64,000 nucleotides of DNA from Drosophila miranda (lineage: Eukaryota > Arthropoda > Insecta > Diptera > Drosophilidae), in assembly GCF_003369915.1 (NCBI RefSeq), contig NC_046675.1, forward strand, positions 22,506,001-22,570,000, written 5' to 3'. The notes under the pieces are model-generated. The model saw nothing but the letters and a program-made list of their open reading frames with translations, had not been told where the DNA came from and ran no database searches. Shown here piece after piece: positions 48,165-60,100 of the stretch. The stretch's first letter is position 1; each line of letters begins with the position of its first letter. A program made the translations under genes and the position numbers.

Positions 48165-48529
48165 TCAATCCGAGTCCAATTCCTCACCGCCTTCCAACTT
48201 CTTTATAAAGAGGTCCAAATCGATTTTCTGCTGGTTAATTTGATCCGGTTGCATGGCAGCAGGAGTTCCATTCATATCAAAGTGTGTGCGATGAGAAGGC
48301 ACAGCTCGCTGTGACTCGATGGTACGCTCCAGTCCCAAGGATTTCAGATGCAGTTCCTCCACCTTTGAGTGGGGAATCAAGTTAGTGATTTGTCATGGTT
48401 TTAGGCGCGATGCCATACCTTTAGCGAATTTAAGGCCTCCTGGATAACAGGCACCACCTTCAGCAGCTTCTTTTCAATAGCAAGGAGCTCAACTTGTTCC
48501 CGCTGCAGCACACGATTGGATTGCAGCAT
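48165..48529 (-). CDS. Small helical protein, 102 aa, unrecognised
   Basis: Two exons, 48529-48419 and 48362-48165, join cleanly between codons across a 56-base intron. The product has 102 residues. Its N-terminal half is a probable coiled coil (LQREQVELLAIEKKLLKVVP). The second half holds RAVPSHRTHFDMNG and ends in an acidic stretch (KKLEGGEELDSD). Size and helical character resemble small subunits of multi-protein complexes, such as BLOC/BORC-type or kinetochore proteins, but I cannot assign a family. The ATG at 48529 was chosen over an extended non-ATG frame reaching 48607. It is divergently arranged with Rbf2, with 277 bases between start codons. Confidence 0.75.
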
Positions 48530-48806
48530 TGTTGTTGTTCTGTTGTTAATGTCAGTGCACATGCACCCCCACATATCGCTTTGAGAAATATCGCCCGCGA
48601 TCCACAATCGATAGCACTAAGAATGCAAGCCTAGCGGCAGGGCTGATATCGGAAGCAAACCTGGTCGCAAATGGCAGCAATTTTAACCATTCGCGCCTTT
48701 GGAAAAATTCACATTTTGTACAGTCAAAACACAACTTGGGGTAAATTTCAGGGTAGATCAGCAAATAAATAGAAAATAGCACTCATATCTTTTCGAATAG
48801 TGAACA
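48530..48806. promoter_or_regulatory. Bidirectional promoter with DRE- and E2F-like sites
   Basis: The 277 bases separating two divergent ATGs hold AATCGATA (48606-48613, DRE-like) and TTCGCGCC (48690-48697). The latter differs slightly from the E2F consensus TTTSSCGC. E2F/DREF sites would suit an Rb-family gene. Confidence 0.45.
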
Positions 48807-51119
48807 ATGAATATCTGCGCGGAGGGCTGGGCGGCCGAGATGAACAATTTACATTTTACGGCCACTTGCGATATGTTGGATCTGGACCCGGAGATCAAGT
48901 TGAAGGCACTTGCCGCCTTTCAACAATCGAATAGCGATGGCGGGCTAACCGAGAAGCGGGATTTGCAAGAATGGCTCTGCTGCGCCGTCTATTGTGAGCT
49001 GCAGCGGGTGAAGATCAAGGACATGCTCGATGCCAAACTCATCACCGACTATCCAACGAATGGAGCGGAAAAGGCAGGCACCAGCTGCTGGAACTTGTCG
49101 CTGACCAAATTACTCACGGCATTCAAGTTGAACATTAATCAGTTTATGGAGAGAATGAAGCAATGGAACGTGCTGGTCAAGAACGAAAAGGTCTTTCAGC
49201 AGGAGATCGACGATATGCAGAGACGGCTATGCATTACCCTGATCCTTAGGAAACACTACCAGCGCGTATTCGATCACCTGTTCGTACTGCCAGAGGAGGA
49301 CACTGAGAACGTAGAGGCTCGTTCCATCCACACATCACTGTACGAGTTTGGCTGGCTTCTGTTTTTGACCATCCGAAACGAGCTGCCCGGCTTCGCCACC
49401 TCGAATCTGGTGAGTGGCTGTCAGGTGCTCATCTGCACTTTGGAGCTTCTCTACGTGAATGCCTTGGAGATGGGCAATCCCTGGGTGATTAACAGGACGT
49501 TTCCAGGTGTGCCCAGAAAATGGGGCAGCGATGACTTTGACGATGGCCTGCTCCTCAGGTACAGTGCACTGGAGGACATCTGCTCACTGATCCCAGATCT
49601 GCCGCGGAAGGATGTGCGTATCATGAAGAAGTCCTTCTTCCACAAGGCTCTGGTGGTGCTCTTCTCGAATCAGAGTCTGCTGGGCAACGACACCTTCATG
49701 CGGGAGATCATTAAGGAAGGCCTCTTGGACGTCAATTTGGCTACTCTAAACCGGAACTACACGAACCATGTGGCCGACATCAGTGAGATCGATGAACGGT
49801 TCCTGTCTTGCTGCAAAAAAACGCCGCCCGCGAGGTATAAGCCTAGGGTTCCTTACCGCTACAAGCCGCTTCAAAAGCTCCCCAATGCGATGCCTTCGGT
49901 GATCACAGAAGCCTTGGACCCAGAGGACGCTGATGTGCTCAGCAATGTGGAGAATCTCGTGCTTGACATGGCCCGTACTTTTGGAGTGTCCTCGCGAGAT
50001 CACTTGAGCACAGATGCAGCCGGTGAGTGCTTTACGCTGGCCTGCCGAATCTACTACCAATTCCTTCAGAGGATCATCGGCTCAGAGCTGTTGTTAAAGC
50101 CCCATCTGAAGATAGTCCAGCTGCTGAAACAGAGAACTCTGAGTGTCACACTGGTCGCTTGCTGCCTGGAGCTGGCCCTGCGCATCCGCGAGGATCGTGT
50201 GGAGGAACTAAAGTTTCCCTTTATCTTGAAATGTTACTCGCTGGATGCGTACGATTTTCAGAAGATCGTGGAGCTGGTGGTGCGGCACCGCACAGGTCTG
50301 ATCGGTCGCGATCTGATCAGGCACCTACAGGCAGTCGAGGACGAGTGTCTCGGATCGCTGATGTTCCGCGGAGACTCGTCATTTTGGAAAATATTAGGCA
50401 AAGCGCAGCGTGTGCCCAGCTGTAAAGAGGTTCAGGCCAGGGACAAGGAGAATGCTTTGGGATCAGGACTGGAGGAAAAACCAAGGACCGGCTTTGTCAT
50501 CTGTCTGAGCAAGTTCTATTGGCTGGCCAACCAACGCCTGGTTAACCTCTGCCAGAGCCTCGTCTTGATGGAACATTTTCCCAAAATATGGCTCATTGCC
50601 GAGCACTCGTTCATCCAACAGGACGGAGATCTCCTCAAGCAGCGGAAACTCGATCACCTGCTGATATGTGCCATCCACTTGCATGCCCGCCTCAAGCGCC
50701 TGCGCCTCAACTTTAGTCAGATCCTCCAGCACTACCGCTGGCAGCCCCACGCCCGCAGGGAAGTCTATCGTGCGGTTCCTCTTGGCGATGGCCAGTCCGG
50801 GGACATCATTGACTTCTACAACAAGGTCTACGTGAAGAGCATGGAAGACTTTGCCCAGGGTCTGCGCAGTGCAAAGGAAGGTGTGCCACGCCCAGCGCTT
50901 CAGGAAACACCGCCGCAAAAAAATCTGGTTTCATTAAATATTTCCGTTTGCACGCAAATCAAGCCGTGGATCAAAATAAACAAATCCAAGGCGGACGCGG
51001 AGGATGAGCCGACTTTGGAGGAGCTAGATCAACTGTTAATAACGCCCCTGAAACGTGCCCATTCCAGCAATGAACTTGATCTGCTGGGATCCCCGAATAT
51101 ACGCCAGTGCATTCAGTGA
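48807..51119 (+). CDS. Rbf2: Retinoblastoma-family protein 2
   Basis: Pocket protein that works with E2F2/DP in repressing transcription (dREAM/MMB-type complexes in flies). A single uninterrupted frame of 770 residues starts at MNICAEGWAAEMNNLHFTAT and is close to the expected Rbf2 size. The N-terminal domain runs over about residues 1-330. Pocket A spans about 370-520 (ECFTLACRIYYQFLQRIIG, LVACCLELALRIREDRVEEL). Pocket B spans about 550-690, with the pocket-family signature RKLDHLLICAIHLHARLKRL and the later FYNKVYVKSMEDF. The C-terminal tail is short, ending LLGSPNIRQCIQ. Rbf2 rather than Rbf is favoured by the neighbours (moira, Hel89B) and overall divergence. The absence of introns in the coding region is noteworthy for an Rb gene. 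It is tail-to-tail with moira. Confidence 0.92.
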   Translation: MNICAEGWAAEMNNLHFTATCDMLDLDPEIKLKALAAFQQSNSDGGLTEKRDLQEWLCCAVYCELQRVKIKDMLDAKLITDYPTNGAEKAGTSCWNLSLTKLLTAFKLNINQFMERMKQWNVLVKNEKVFQQEIDDMQRRLCITLILRKHYQRVFDHLFVLPEEDTENVEARSIHTSLYEFGWLLFLTIRNELPGFATSNLVSGCQVLICTLELLYVNALEMGNPWVINRTFPGVPRKWGSDDFDDGLLLRYSALEDICSLIPDLPRKDVRIMKKSFFHKALVVLFSNQSLLGNDTFMREIIKEGLLDVNLATLNRNYTNHVADISEIDERFLSCCKKTPPARYKPRVPYRYKPLQKLPNAMPSVITEALDPEDADVLSNVENLVLDMARTFGVSSRDHLSTDAAGECFTLACRIYYQFLQRIIGSELLLKPHLKIVQLLKQRTLSVTLVACCLELALRIREDRVEELKFPFILKCYSLDAYDFQKIVELVVRHRTGLIGRDLIRHLQAVEDECLGSLMFRGDSSFWKILGKAQRVPSCKEVQARDKENALGSGLEEKPRTGFVICLSKFYWLANQRLVNLCQSLVLMEHFPKIWLIAEHSFIQQDGDLLKQRKLDHLLICAIHLHARLKRLRLNFSQILQHYRWQPHARREVYRAVPLGDGQSGDIIDFYNKVYVKSMEDFAQGLRSAKEGVPRPALQETPPQKNLVSLNISVCTQIKPWIKINKSKADAEDEPTLEELDQLLITPLKRAHSSNELDLLGSPNIRQCIQ

Positions 51120-51215
51120 TCCGACCTGAACCCACCCACATTTCTGGCTACATTTTACGTAGCATATAGATTATGCTATCACCTTAAGGAAACTCTCATT
51201 GTAAATGAAGTAAGA

Positions 51216-51221
51216 AATAAA
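51216..51221 (+). terminator. Poly(A) signal for Rbf2
   Basis: AATAAA about 100 bases past the Rbf2 stop, followed by a GT-containing stretch. Confidence 0.6.
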
Positions 51222-51273
51222 GTAAAGACAAGTCTGTACAAACGGTTCGAGCATTTGTATTTGTAAATATATT

Positions 51274-51279
51274 TTTATT
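51274..51279 (-). terminator. Poly(A) signal for moira
   Basis: AATAAA on the minus strand about 280 bases past the moira stop. It is only about 55 bases from the Rbf2 signal, so the two 3' ends abut or slightly overlap. Confidence 0.5.
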
Positions 51280-51561
51280 GAATGGATGTTTGTATTTTGA
51301 AACTTAGATTCAAATAATTGTGCACCGCATGGGCGGAGGCAGAGGCAGAGGCAGAGGGGACTCGACTGATACGAAACGAAACTAAAAGACATATACAGCA
51401 CACGAGGAGCTGGGCGGGATTACAGTAGAAGACTTTGTTTTGGGCTTTGAGTGGAGGAAAATAAAAAGAGAGAGAGGAGGAGGAGTGTACACATAAGACA
51501 TAATGAGAGCGTACGACTTAAACTTAAATAATTTTTGCTGGCTTATACGTTAAATAAAGAG

Positions 51562-54500
51562 TTAAGATGGAGGAGCGACGGCTGGAGCAGCCACAGTAGC
51601 CACAACGCTGGCCGGAGGAATGCTTGAGACAGCGGGCGGCAACACCACCGGTCCCCCCGGTGCACTTGGGGCCTCGGCAACAGGTGCACTGATTGGCGGT
51701 GTGGTATCTAGATGAAAAGAGAAGTTCATTTATCTTTCCTATTCAATTGGAAACCTTTTTTTAATCACTTACCCATCGCTGTGGGTACCTGAGGTTGCGC
51801 CGCCGCTGCTGCTGCGGCTGCTGCTGCGGCGACTGCTGCCGCTGCTCCTGCTTGTTCGCTGGCAGTGGCCAAAACGGCAGGTATTCCGCCTCCTGGTGGA
51901 GGTGCTCCACCAGCAGCTGCCGTCGCCATGGGCGGCGCTGCAAAAGGCGCCCCATTTGGCGGCGGACCCACGCCCACAGCTGATATGTGCGGCGGCAGGG
52001 GCTGATGCTGTGCCGATGGTGCGGCCAACGGCTGGGGCTGCACTTGCGCCTGATGGGGCGGCAGTGGCTGCTGCTGCTGCGCATGCAGATGCTGTGGCAG
52101 TGGCTGCTGCTGCTGTGGCAGTGGCTGCTGCTGTTGTGGCTGCTGCGGTGGCGGCGTCGGCTGTTGTTGCTGCTGCTGTTGCAGGATCATGGTACCGGCA
52201 GCGGCTGCCTGGCCCTGCAGCTCCTGCTGCAGACGATGATGCGCCTGCTGGCGGGCCCGGAACTCGGCGGCCTTCAACTGCTCCAAATGGAACTGCTGAC
52301 GCTCTGTAATCAGCTGCTGTCGCTGGTACTCCAGGCCCTCGCGCTCCCTCTCCATGGTAGCCTCCAGCTCCTCAAAGTGCCTCAGTTTGATCTCCAGCTT
52401 CTTCATTTGCGTCTCGACCAGCAGGGCCACCAAAGACTTGATCTTGCGCTCCTCGAGGGCAGCCAAATGCTTGGCCTTGACGGCCGCCGAGGCCAGAGCG
52501 GCTGCTGCTGCCGTCTGCATGTTGTTCTCACTGAAGGCTCCCTCCTTGTTGCTGCCTTGGCCACTCGAGCCATCCTTGGAGCCATCGCTGCCATCCTTTG
52601 TCTCCCCGTCGCCACTGTTCTCCTCCGTTTTGATGTCAACATCCACTCCGCCTGCTCCACTGCCACTGGGGACGACTGCTGCTGATGCGGCTGCTGTTGG
52701 GTCTGTGGGTGAGGATTTATTTGATTTGTCTGTTTTGCTGGCTTTATCCGACGAATCTTTCGGTTTCTTATTATCTGTAGTAGTGTTCGTGTTGCTTGTG
52801 GCTGTCGATGATGATGATGATGATGATGTGGAACTAGAGTCTGTGTTTGTGTTCGTCTTGGTATCCGATTTCGTTTTGTCTTTGGACTTGGCATCGTCTG
52901 TTGTGTTGGTGGTTTTTGTTGTTGTTGTTGTTGTAGAACATAAAAACGAAACAAAAAACAAATAAATGACGGCCACATTTCAAACGAATTATAAATTTGC
53001 GCATTAAAATCAAATTCAATCAACAAAAAAGAAAGGAAACAGAACATTCCCTCTTAAAATCTCTATAGATATCCATTGAATTACCGTCTTTCTTGGTAAG
53101 GTCCTTCATTTCCTCATCACTTCCTGCTCCTCCGCCTGCGCCACCGGCAGCTGTGGCCGAGCCGCTGCTACCATCCTTGCTCTCCTCATCCTCCTTGTCG
53201 TTGCCAGTGCCCGCAATCCCGCTGTTGGACAAACCAAAGTTCGGATTGAACTTGCCGCCGGCGGAGGCCTTCTTCACGCTCTTTATATGGATGTCCATAA
53301 TGGTGGCTGGCACCTCGTCCTAACGACAGGAGAGATTACGATTGCAGGTTGAAACATCAAAGGTTAACAAAGAACAAAGAAATTATGGAATTTCCCACAC
53401 CTTAATGGCTGCAAATTCCTCCATGGCTGCCTTGGCGGCTGCGGCGGCCACCCGGGGATCCACCACAGAGGCTAAAAATGCCACCGTGGACATAATGGGA
53501 TTGCCGCTCTTGCTGAATGGGATGGGCTGACAGCCCAGGGGTCCCAGGAAGCCGCCATCGTCCTCCAGATAGGGATCTTCGATGGGCAGCCGAAGGAAAT
53601 GCAAAATGCACTCGTCCTGGGTGCGGGAGCCCACATGCTCGCACACCTTGTTCCAGTCGTCCTTGTGCATCTCCAGACCCTCGAGCAGAAGCAGTGTCTC
53701 CTGGTCGGTCCACTCCCTGGACATGCTGGCCGCCGTGCGGTTTCTCATGGCAGCCGGCTTCTTGGCATACTGATCCAGCTTCAAGCCAAATTGGCTCACG
53801 CCAGAGCTCAATCCACTGGCGGCTCCATTCTCCAAGGCCTCCGTCTTGATGGCGCCAAGGGTGCCGCTCTTGTCGCCGCCCAAGCTCTCTAAGCTACCAT
53901 CCTTGCCCAGCGGCTTCTTGTCGAGATCCAGCAGCGTCTTGGCGGCCGATGGCTGCTGAGTTTTTTGCGGATTAATGGCCTGCAGGCCCGAGGGCGTGTC
54001 CGACAGGATATGGAAATGCGAGGTAGGCGGCGGTCCCATGGGCGTGGGACGCAGATCTGCATCGATCTGGTAGTTGATCAATCCCCACTGCTCCAGGAAG
54101 GCATGCACCCGCATAATGGCACACACATCTCCCGCTAGATTGCGTCTGCAGGCGGTGCTGGTCAAGTACTCCGTGGGATTGAGTCTAAAATGAAAGGAAT
54201 ACGATGTAAACTGGCAGATAGAGCAGTATTTTCAGGGGTACGGCACCTGTAGGTATCTATCATAAAGTTTCTATAGGCCATGTAGATCTCTGGGGTCTTG
54301 GATTTGTTTTTGCTGTTAAAGAACTCTGGCATCGCGCGCTTCTCGATCACGTGGATGGAGTTGTAGTCAAACCATGCCGAATACGAGGGCACAATGATGT
54401 GGTGCGTCTGCTCGGTCACATTATCCTCCATATCCTCCTTGACGGACGAGGAGAACTCCTGGGTGTTGCTGTTGTCGCTCGTCTTGCCCGTCTGCGAGTT

Positions 54501-56049
54501 GTCCCCATCGCCTGTGGACAGTGCCTGGGCAGCACTCCCCCCAGTCATCTCATCGTCCAGATCCGTCATCGTTCCACCTAAAGGGATGCAAAAATATGCT
54601 CAACATACAATCCTAGGGAGAAAAAGAGACTTCCACTCACCCTTGATGGGCATCATATCGTTGTCGCCACGCGATTTGCTACCTGGTGCTGGACTGGAAG
54701 TCGATTGCAAGGCCGTACTGGCCTTGTGCACCTCCTGAACATTCGGCTCGGCCGGCGGATCATCCAGGTCCCGCGTCAGATCTTCATCTTCCTCATCGTT
54801 TCTGGTTTTCTTGTGAATGACGGCCGGGGAACGCTTGCGCTTGCCGGGCTTCGATGTGGATGTTGTGGGCGAGGGCGAGCGACGTCGCTTCTGCTTGCCA
54901 GTGCTGGTGCTGGGCTTTTTCTTTTCATCGCCAAAGGACATGATGTCGTCGATGGACATGCGCTGCTTGTGGGTCTTCTTCTTGCCCTGCTCATCCACCT
55001 CATAGTCCTCCTCGGCCATCCATTCGTTGTACTGCTCCAAGTCGAGGATCCAGGAGGCCGAGACGCGCCACCTCTCAGCCGGCGATTCCGGATTCTCGGG
55101 AATATTCTCCGGCAAATCGAAGCTGTTGACCGTCCACGAATCATAGGATTCGGGAAAGTAGTACCAATGCAGCATCACATGACTGCCACGCTTGAAAATG
55201 GGACGCGCATACTCGTCCGGATGCGGATCCACAATGGGATAGACAATGTGCGTGGCATCCTCCTCGTCGGTGACGATTTCTACCCGCCGATTGTCGAGAA
55301 TCTCGCGCAGCCTTCCCTCGAAACCCTTCTCGATCTCCGGCCTTATATAGATGTAGGGTATGCGGTATAGATCCGCCTCCACCAGAGCCTGCTCGATCTC
55401 GATCAGCAGCTGAATGTTGGGATCCTTCCTCGTGGGATTCTTTCCAATGGAAAAGTCAAACTTCTTTCCCCGCTGCTCCGCGCGGAATCGGAACATCGTG
55501 GAGAAGATGATGCACAGACCTCCGCCGTTCTTAAAGTCCAGAAAGCAACGCATCTGACGGGAGGAAGGGAAGACATTTCGATTAAAGCTGCTCGCTCCAC
55601 AAACATAATATCCAAATCCCATCCCCGAAATTATAATATTCGCATGTACACACGAACACGGACACAGAACACCCTGTACAAAGAGTACCCTCCCCACACA
55701 CGACTACTAACCGGAATTCTGGTCGCCGGCGGCTCGGCCGAATTTTTGCCCAGCTTCGCCTCCACATATTGCAGAAATTGTATAAGCAATTGAGCCAGGG
55801 ACTCCTTGGTAATGGGCTCCGAGCTGTGCGCCAGGTACTAAAAGGGAAGAGTTTTTGCAATTGATTGTTTTTTTTTCCACGAACTAAAGCGCCATTTTTG
55901 TTTTGCGTCGGCAGCGTTGTTGTACTCACCTTTTTACAATTCTTTTGCAGCCATTGCCTGATTGATTCGAAGCCCTGCAGCGTCTCTGACGACTGAAAGA
56001 AGTCAATATTCGGACTTCCGTCCTTCTTGGGGCCCAGTGTGTTCATCAT
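51562..56049 (-). CDS. mor: Moira, SWI3/SMARCC subunit of the Brahma complex
   Basis: Core scaffold of the fly SWI/SNF (BAP/PBAP) remodeller; trithorax-group gene, homologue of BAF155/BAF170. Eight exons join with matching phase: 56049-55930, 55837-55712, 55553-54641, 54577-54247, 54184-53401, 53319-53085, 52897-51773 and 51707-51562. They total about 1259 residues, slightly longer than my memory of the D. melanogaster form. The conserved N-terminal SWI3 region is at about 1-270 ([29 protein letters not shown]). The SWIRM domain is at about 445-540, split by the fourth intron ([34 protein letters not shown]). The SANT domain is at about 650-700 ([20 protein letters not shown]). A leucine-zipper-like coiled coil follows ([20 protein letters not shown]), then Gln/Pro/Ala-rich tracts. 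It starts at [11 protein letters not shown]; the second Met (56046) is equally possible. Confidence 0.96.
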
Positions 56050-56640
56050 GCAACACTTTTTATGGGCTTTTATCAATTATATTTGCAGTTTTCCGGAAAA
56101 AGAAATCACTATCGAAAACGAAAAAGGGACGCACACAATTACCGAAATAATCGATTGTGGGAGTGCATCCCTGGGGAAACAATCGGTGCGGATACCGATG
56201 TTTTTCAAACCTGTAAATGTTAGTGGTGTGCTGTGATATTTTCATATGTTATTAAAGGTATCGCACACAAATACCGATATTTCTTTTGCGCTACCCTGTT
56301 CATCGATAAGTATATTCTTATCTAACGACGAGAAACAACAGAAAAACAGTGTAATTTGCTCAAAATTATTCAGAAAGCTACTTCCGTTGATGCTATATTC
56401 CACAGAAAATATCCGCATTCCCGTTCAAAACAATATTACCAATACTTTATCAACTCAACCAAAACTATATATCGATGTATTGATATATCGATACCCAGTT
56501 ATATCTCTATCTCGCTCTGGCATCTGCCGTTCATCTATTTCTGTCTCCCTCACACCGCCTAAAAACTGCATGTTCCGTGCTGAGCCAAGCACACTATAAA
56601 TGTAACAGCCATCGGAACAACATGACTCCTGAAAACGAAA
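56050..56640. promoter_or_regulatory. moira/Hel89B divergent promoter region with DREs
   Basis: Contains a perfect TATCGATA at 56486-56493, TATCGATG at 56470-56477 and CATCGATA at 56301-56308. These are DREF-type sites between two divergently transcribed housekeeping chromatin genes. No coding frame is supported. Confidence 0.5.
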
Positions 56641-57121
56641 ACCGAAAATTAAAAAGCCCCGTGCGGACGGAGAGTGTTTGTGTCAGCGTGAAGCCCAATG
56701 TTAAGTTAAAACATTGATTGTATGCGACCAAACGACATTTGCCGCATTCTAATCAAATACGCCACACCGGACCCCAGACCGAAGCGCGTATGCAAGTGTG
56801 TGTGTGCGTGAAAAATCAATTGTGCGTGCGTGTGCGAGTGAATAAGAAAACGCGATTTGTGACGCTGCTTGCAAAAAAAAAAAACGTTGAACGCTGCAGC
56901 AGCAGCAGCAGAGCAGAGCAAGGAGTAGGGGGCATTGATTGTACAGTTTTTGGGAGCATACAAATCAATTAGAAAATGCAGAGCGCATGAGTTGAATCGC
57001 AAGTTGCAAAACCTTGCGCGAGAGACTTGCCAGTCGCGTGTCCCCTCACAAAAGCTGATTGCTTGTTGGGAGGGTGAAAGGCAGGCCGCCGCCGCCGCCA
57101 CAAACGCAACCATTGCCAAAG
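56641..57121 (+). other. Hel89B: Probable noncoding first exon of Hel89B
   Basis: Ends in a consensus donor CCAAAG|GTGAGT (GT at 57122-57123). The right start is unknown and 56641 is approximate. The sequence is rich in GTGTG and CAG units without a supported reading frame. It would splice to the acceptor at 61230-61231, whose exon carries the Hel89B ATG. Confidence 0.5.
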
Positions 57122-60100
57122 GTGAGTGATATAACATTAAAAAACATGCATATCTAATGAGTACGTACACGTTCTGTTCTCCATAATAGCAGCAGTCGAG
57201 CTTTATTCTCGCCAGAGAGATTATTGCATTGGTATTATTTCACATGCGGCACGGGGGGCGTTGTGTTAACCGAGGGTCGGGTCTCCCTCGCGCTGCTGCC
57301 AGTTTAGCGTATTTCAGGCTAGATCTGGCATTCTGGCCTATATTAGCTGTTGAGCTTGTTTTAGCTTTAAATGTAATTTGCATCTCTTCTGTAGATTGGA
57401 ACTAGTTTATTTGTGCATCTCCGATGCTGCTCTCTGTCCATTTGTCCACAAAATGTCCCTTATTTTTTTTGGTGGTTTGGGTTTTAGCTGTATTTGTTTT
57501 CTAGCTAGCTTGTATGGACTCTATTCTGGCAGCACTGACGGAGTCTGTCGTCGTCTCCGCTTATCGTCGACTGCGACAGCGGCAGAGGCGTTGCCAGCGT
57601 TTTGCTTCCGTTGCCCGTTTCCATGTGTGTGGGTGTGTGTGTAATGCTTATGTTATTGCTGTGCTGCTCTCTCGCACTCAGCACGCGGGGCCAAGGGGGC
57701 ACAGTGTGTTTTGATAAGAGAGGAGCAGCCATTGAGGAAACTTTATTCAAAGCTCTGGAATATATGCTCTCGATATGTCCGTGCACTAATTTCATAGGAA
57801 GTCCATTCTGAATGCTGTTTATCCGCTTGGGCCGGATAACAGTTGTTACAGATGTACAGTCGCGCTCACAATTATATGACCCAGTAAGAGCCATCTTTTG
57901 CCTGAAATTATTGCCAAAACAAAACGAATTTTGTTCTTCTTTTGTGAGTTTTTGTTTTATCGCTTCGATTTTTTCTTTGATTCTTGGCAGCTGAAACCCC
58001 TATCCCAAGTGAAATGCGCCTCGTTCTAGTATTTTTAGTCGGCAGCACATTGCTCAATTTGTTTTTAGTCTTTTGCTATTTGTGTCGTCCGGCCAGCGGT
58101 GGGGCGGATGGTGGTGGTCGGCAGCCCATTCATTGGACTCTATTCTCTGTTGTTGCCTCTCGGTTTCAGTGGGTGGACGAACTACAGTCGCCAGCCATCA
58201 GCCATCAGCCGCCACCATCAGCCACCAGCGTAGCAAAAATGTGGAATGCCCATACGTTGCGGGTGTCCACGTTGCCGCACAACAAGGCAATAGGCAATAC
58301 GAGTACGAGTACGAGCAGCAGCCCCAAGCCGCAAGAAACAGAGCTCCAGCACCTGTATTTATTTATGGTCTGCTGCCGTAATCGACGACAAGCCCCATTG
58401 ACGGACTCACACTCTGGGTACTGCTGCAGTCTCTTTCTCTCTGTCTCTTACTGGCTTCTCCTCTTTCTTGCCGTCTCTCTTTGACGCTTGGGGTAGGGCG
58501 GCTCTTGAACTAGTTTCCAAAACGGAGCCTCAACTTTTTGCATACCCTACTACCCTTTCTTGTGGGGGCATAATGGCCATTGCAAAGCTGTTGGAACGCA
58601 CAGAAATTTGAGTTATTTCTTGCATTCAGGAATGTCTTATTTTCAGGAATATTGGTTGCTCAGCTTAAGGGATATTGCATCTTCTAGGGTATCTAACGAT
58701 TCGTCATTGTTTTCTTGTCATAGTTTCTTTTTTGAGGAACAACAATTGAATATTCAAAAGGTTTTAGTTGAAGAACTAGATGCTCTGCCTCCGAAAGTGC
58801 GTCATTCCATCCATACCATATAAGCCATCCCCATATGATTCTCAGAACTCCTTTCAGTTCTGTTTGTTTTGCCAATAAATTCGATTGGGTACTCTGTGCA
58901 GCAGTGTGTGCAACATTCTGCGCTGCAGCTGTTATAATATCCCCACCGCACCCCCCATTATTGTTGTCGAAATAAATATTGAACTTTCATCTAGCAAAAA
59001 CAGTCGAAATTTGCCCCCAAAAATGGATTGGGAGCACAGCCACATGAAAATCGAGAAATATGCTTTAATTTTTAAAGAGTAAATTTCTTTAAAAACCTAT
59101 AAATTGCGACAAACTAACCTGTGGATTGTATGTACATACTAATTTCTAAATAAATGGTTATGGCCATGTCCCCATGCCTTAATCGTTCCGTTTATGTGTC
59201 CACACCATATTGATAATAATGAAAATGTGGGCCCATTCGGGCGGCAGGCAGGCAGCTTATCTATCGCAGAAAATGTATAAATAAACGTGCAACCCCGCTG
59301 CCCCCCACACGCCCCACCGTCCCACTTGCCACATAGTAGACCGAAGAACAGCGCGACAATGGGTGGTAAAATCAATACAATAATTGCGATGGCGATTGCC
59401 GCATTTTGTATTTGTCGATTTTCATCTAATGGAAGTTTAATTACAAAGCATTTTCCAAAAGGCCCGCTTTCAGGGGCAGAGCCAGAGCCACGCCACCTGC
59501 CAAGGTCTCGGTACAATATATAGATATAGTCATCGATATAGTAGGGACTCCTCTTTAAATGGATTATCCATGCGACACATGTCTCCCCCTCATACAAATG
59601 CTTTCATTATTTGTTTATTCTTTTATTTATGTTTATGTAAGTGTGTGTTTTTTATTGGATATTAAGCACGTGACTGGGTATTATCATAGGATAGGCGATT
59701 ACGTATCGTATTCTTGTAATTCTAGAATTGGTTTCTACGTCGTCAGTTCTTTTCGAGAACTTCTTTGCGTTGGTTCAGTGAACCTTAAGTTTCTGTTTCT
59801 CTGCTGCTTATCTCTCTTCTCCCCCCCCCCCCCCCCCCCCCCCTCTCCCCCTCTTCCTTCCAAATACCCCGCTGATAAGACATCTAAAAAAGAAAAGGGA
59901 GTGCTCTTATCTTTTCTGAATACTATATTGGTAATCCGCTTATTGGGTAAACGAATGCTTGTGCTATTCACCTTTTTGATACCACGACGTCCACAGTGCA
60001 GTGCATTCCACGTTCACACGTGACTGGCAAAACCAAACACAGCTGATTACCCAAAAAGCGACTTATTAACTCAGTAATTGTAGTTTTTTCTTATACTATT

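Noticed and set aside
51987-52965. Long plus-strand frames (up to 232 codons)
   Set aside because: Antisense of the Gln/Ala/Pro-rich moira exon. Leucine-rich translation of CAG/CTG repeats, not a gene.
54705-55370. 221-codon plus-strand frame
   Set aside because: Antisense to the largest N-terminal exon of moira.
59559-60023. 154-codon plus-strand frame
   Set aside because: Crosses the C23 homopolymer and reads as a proline run. Noncoding intron of Hel89B.
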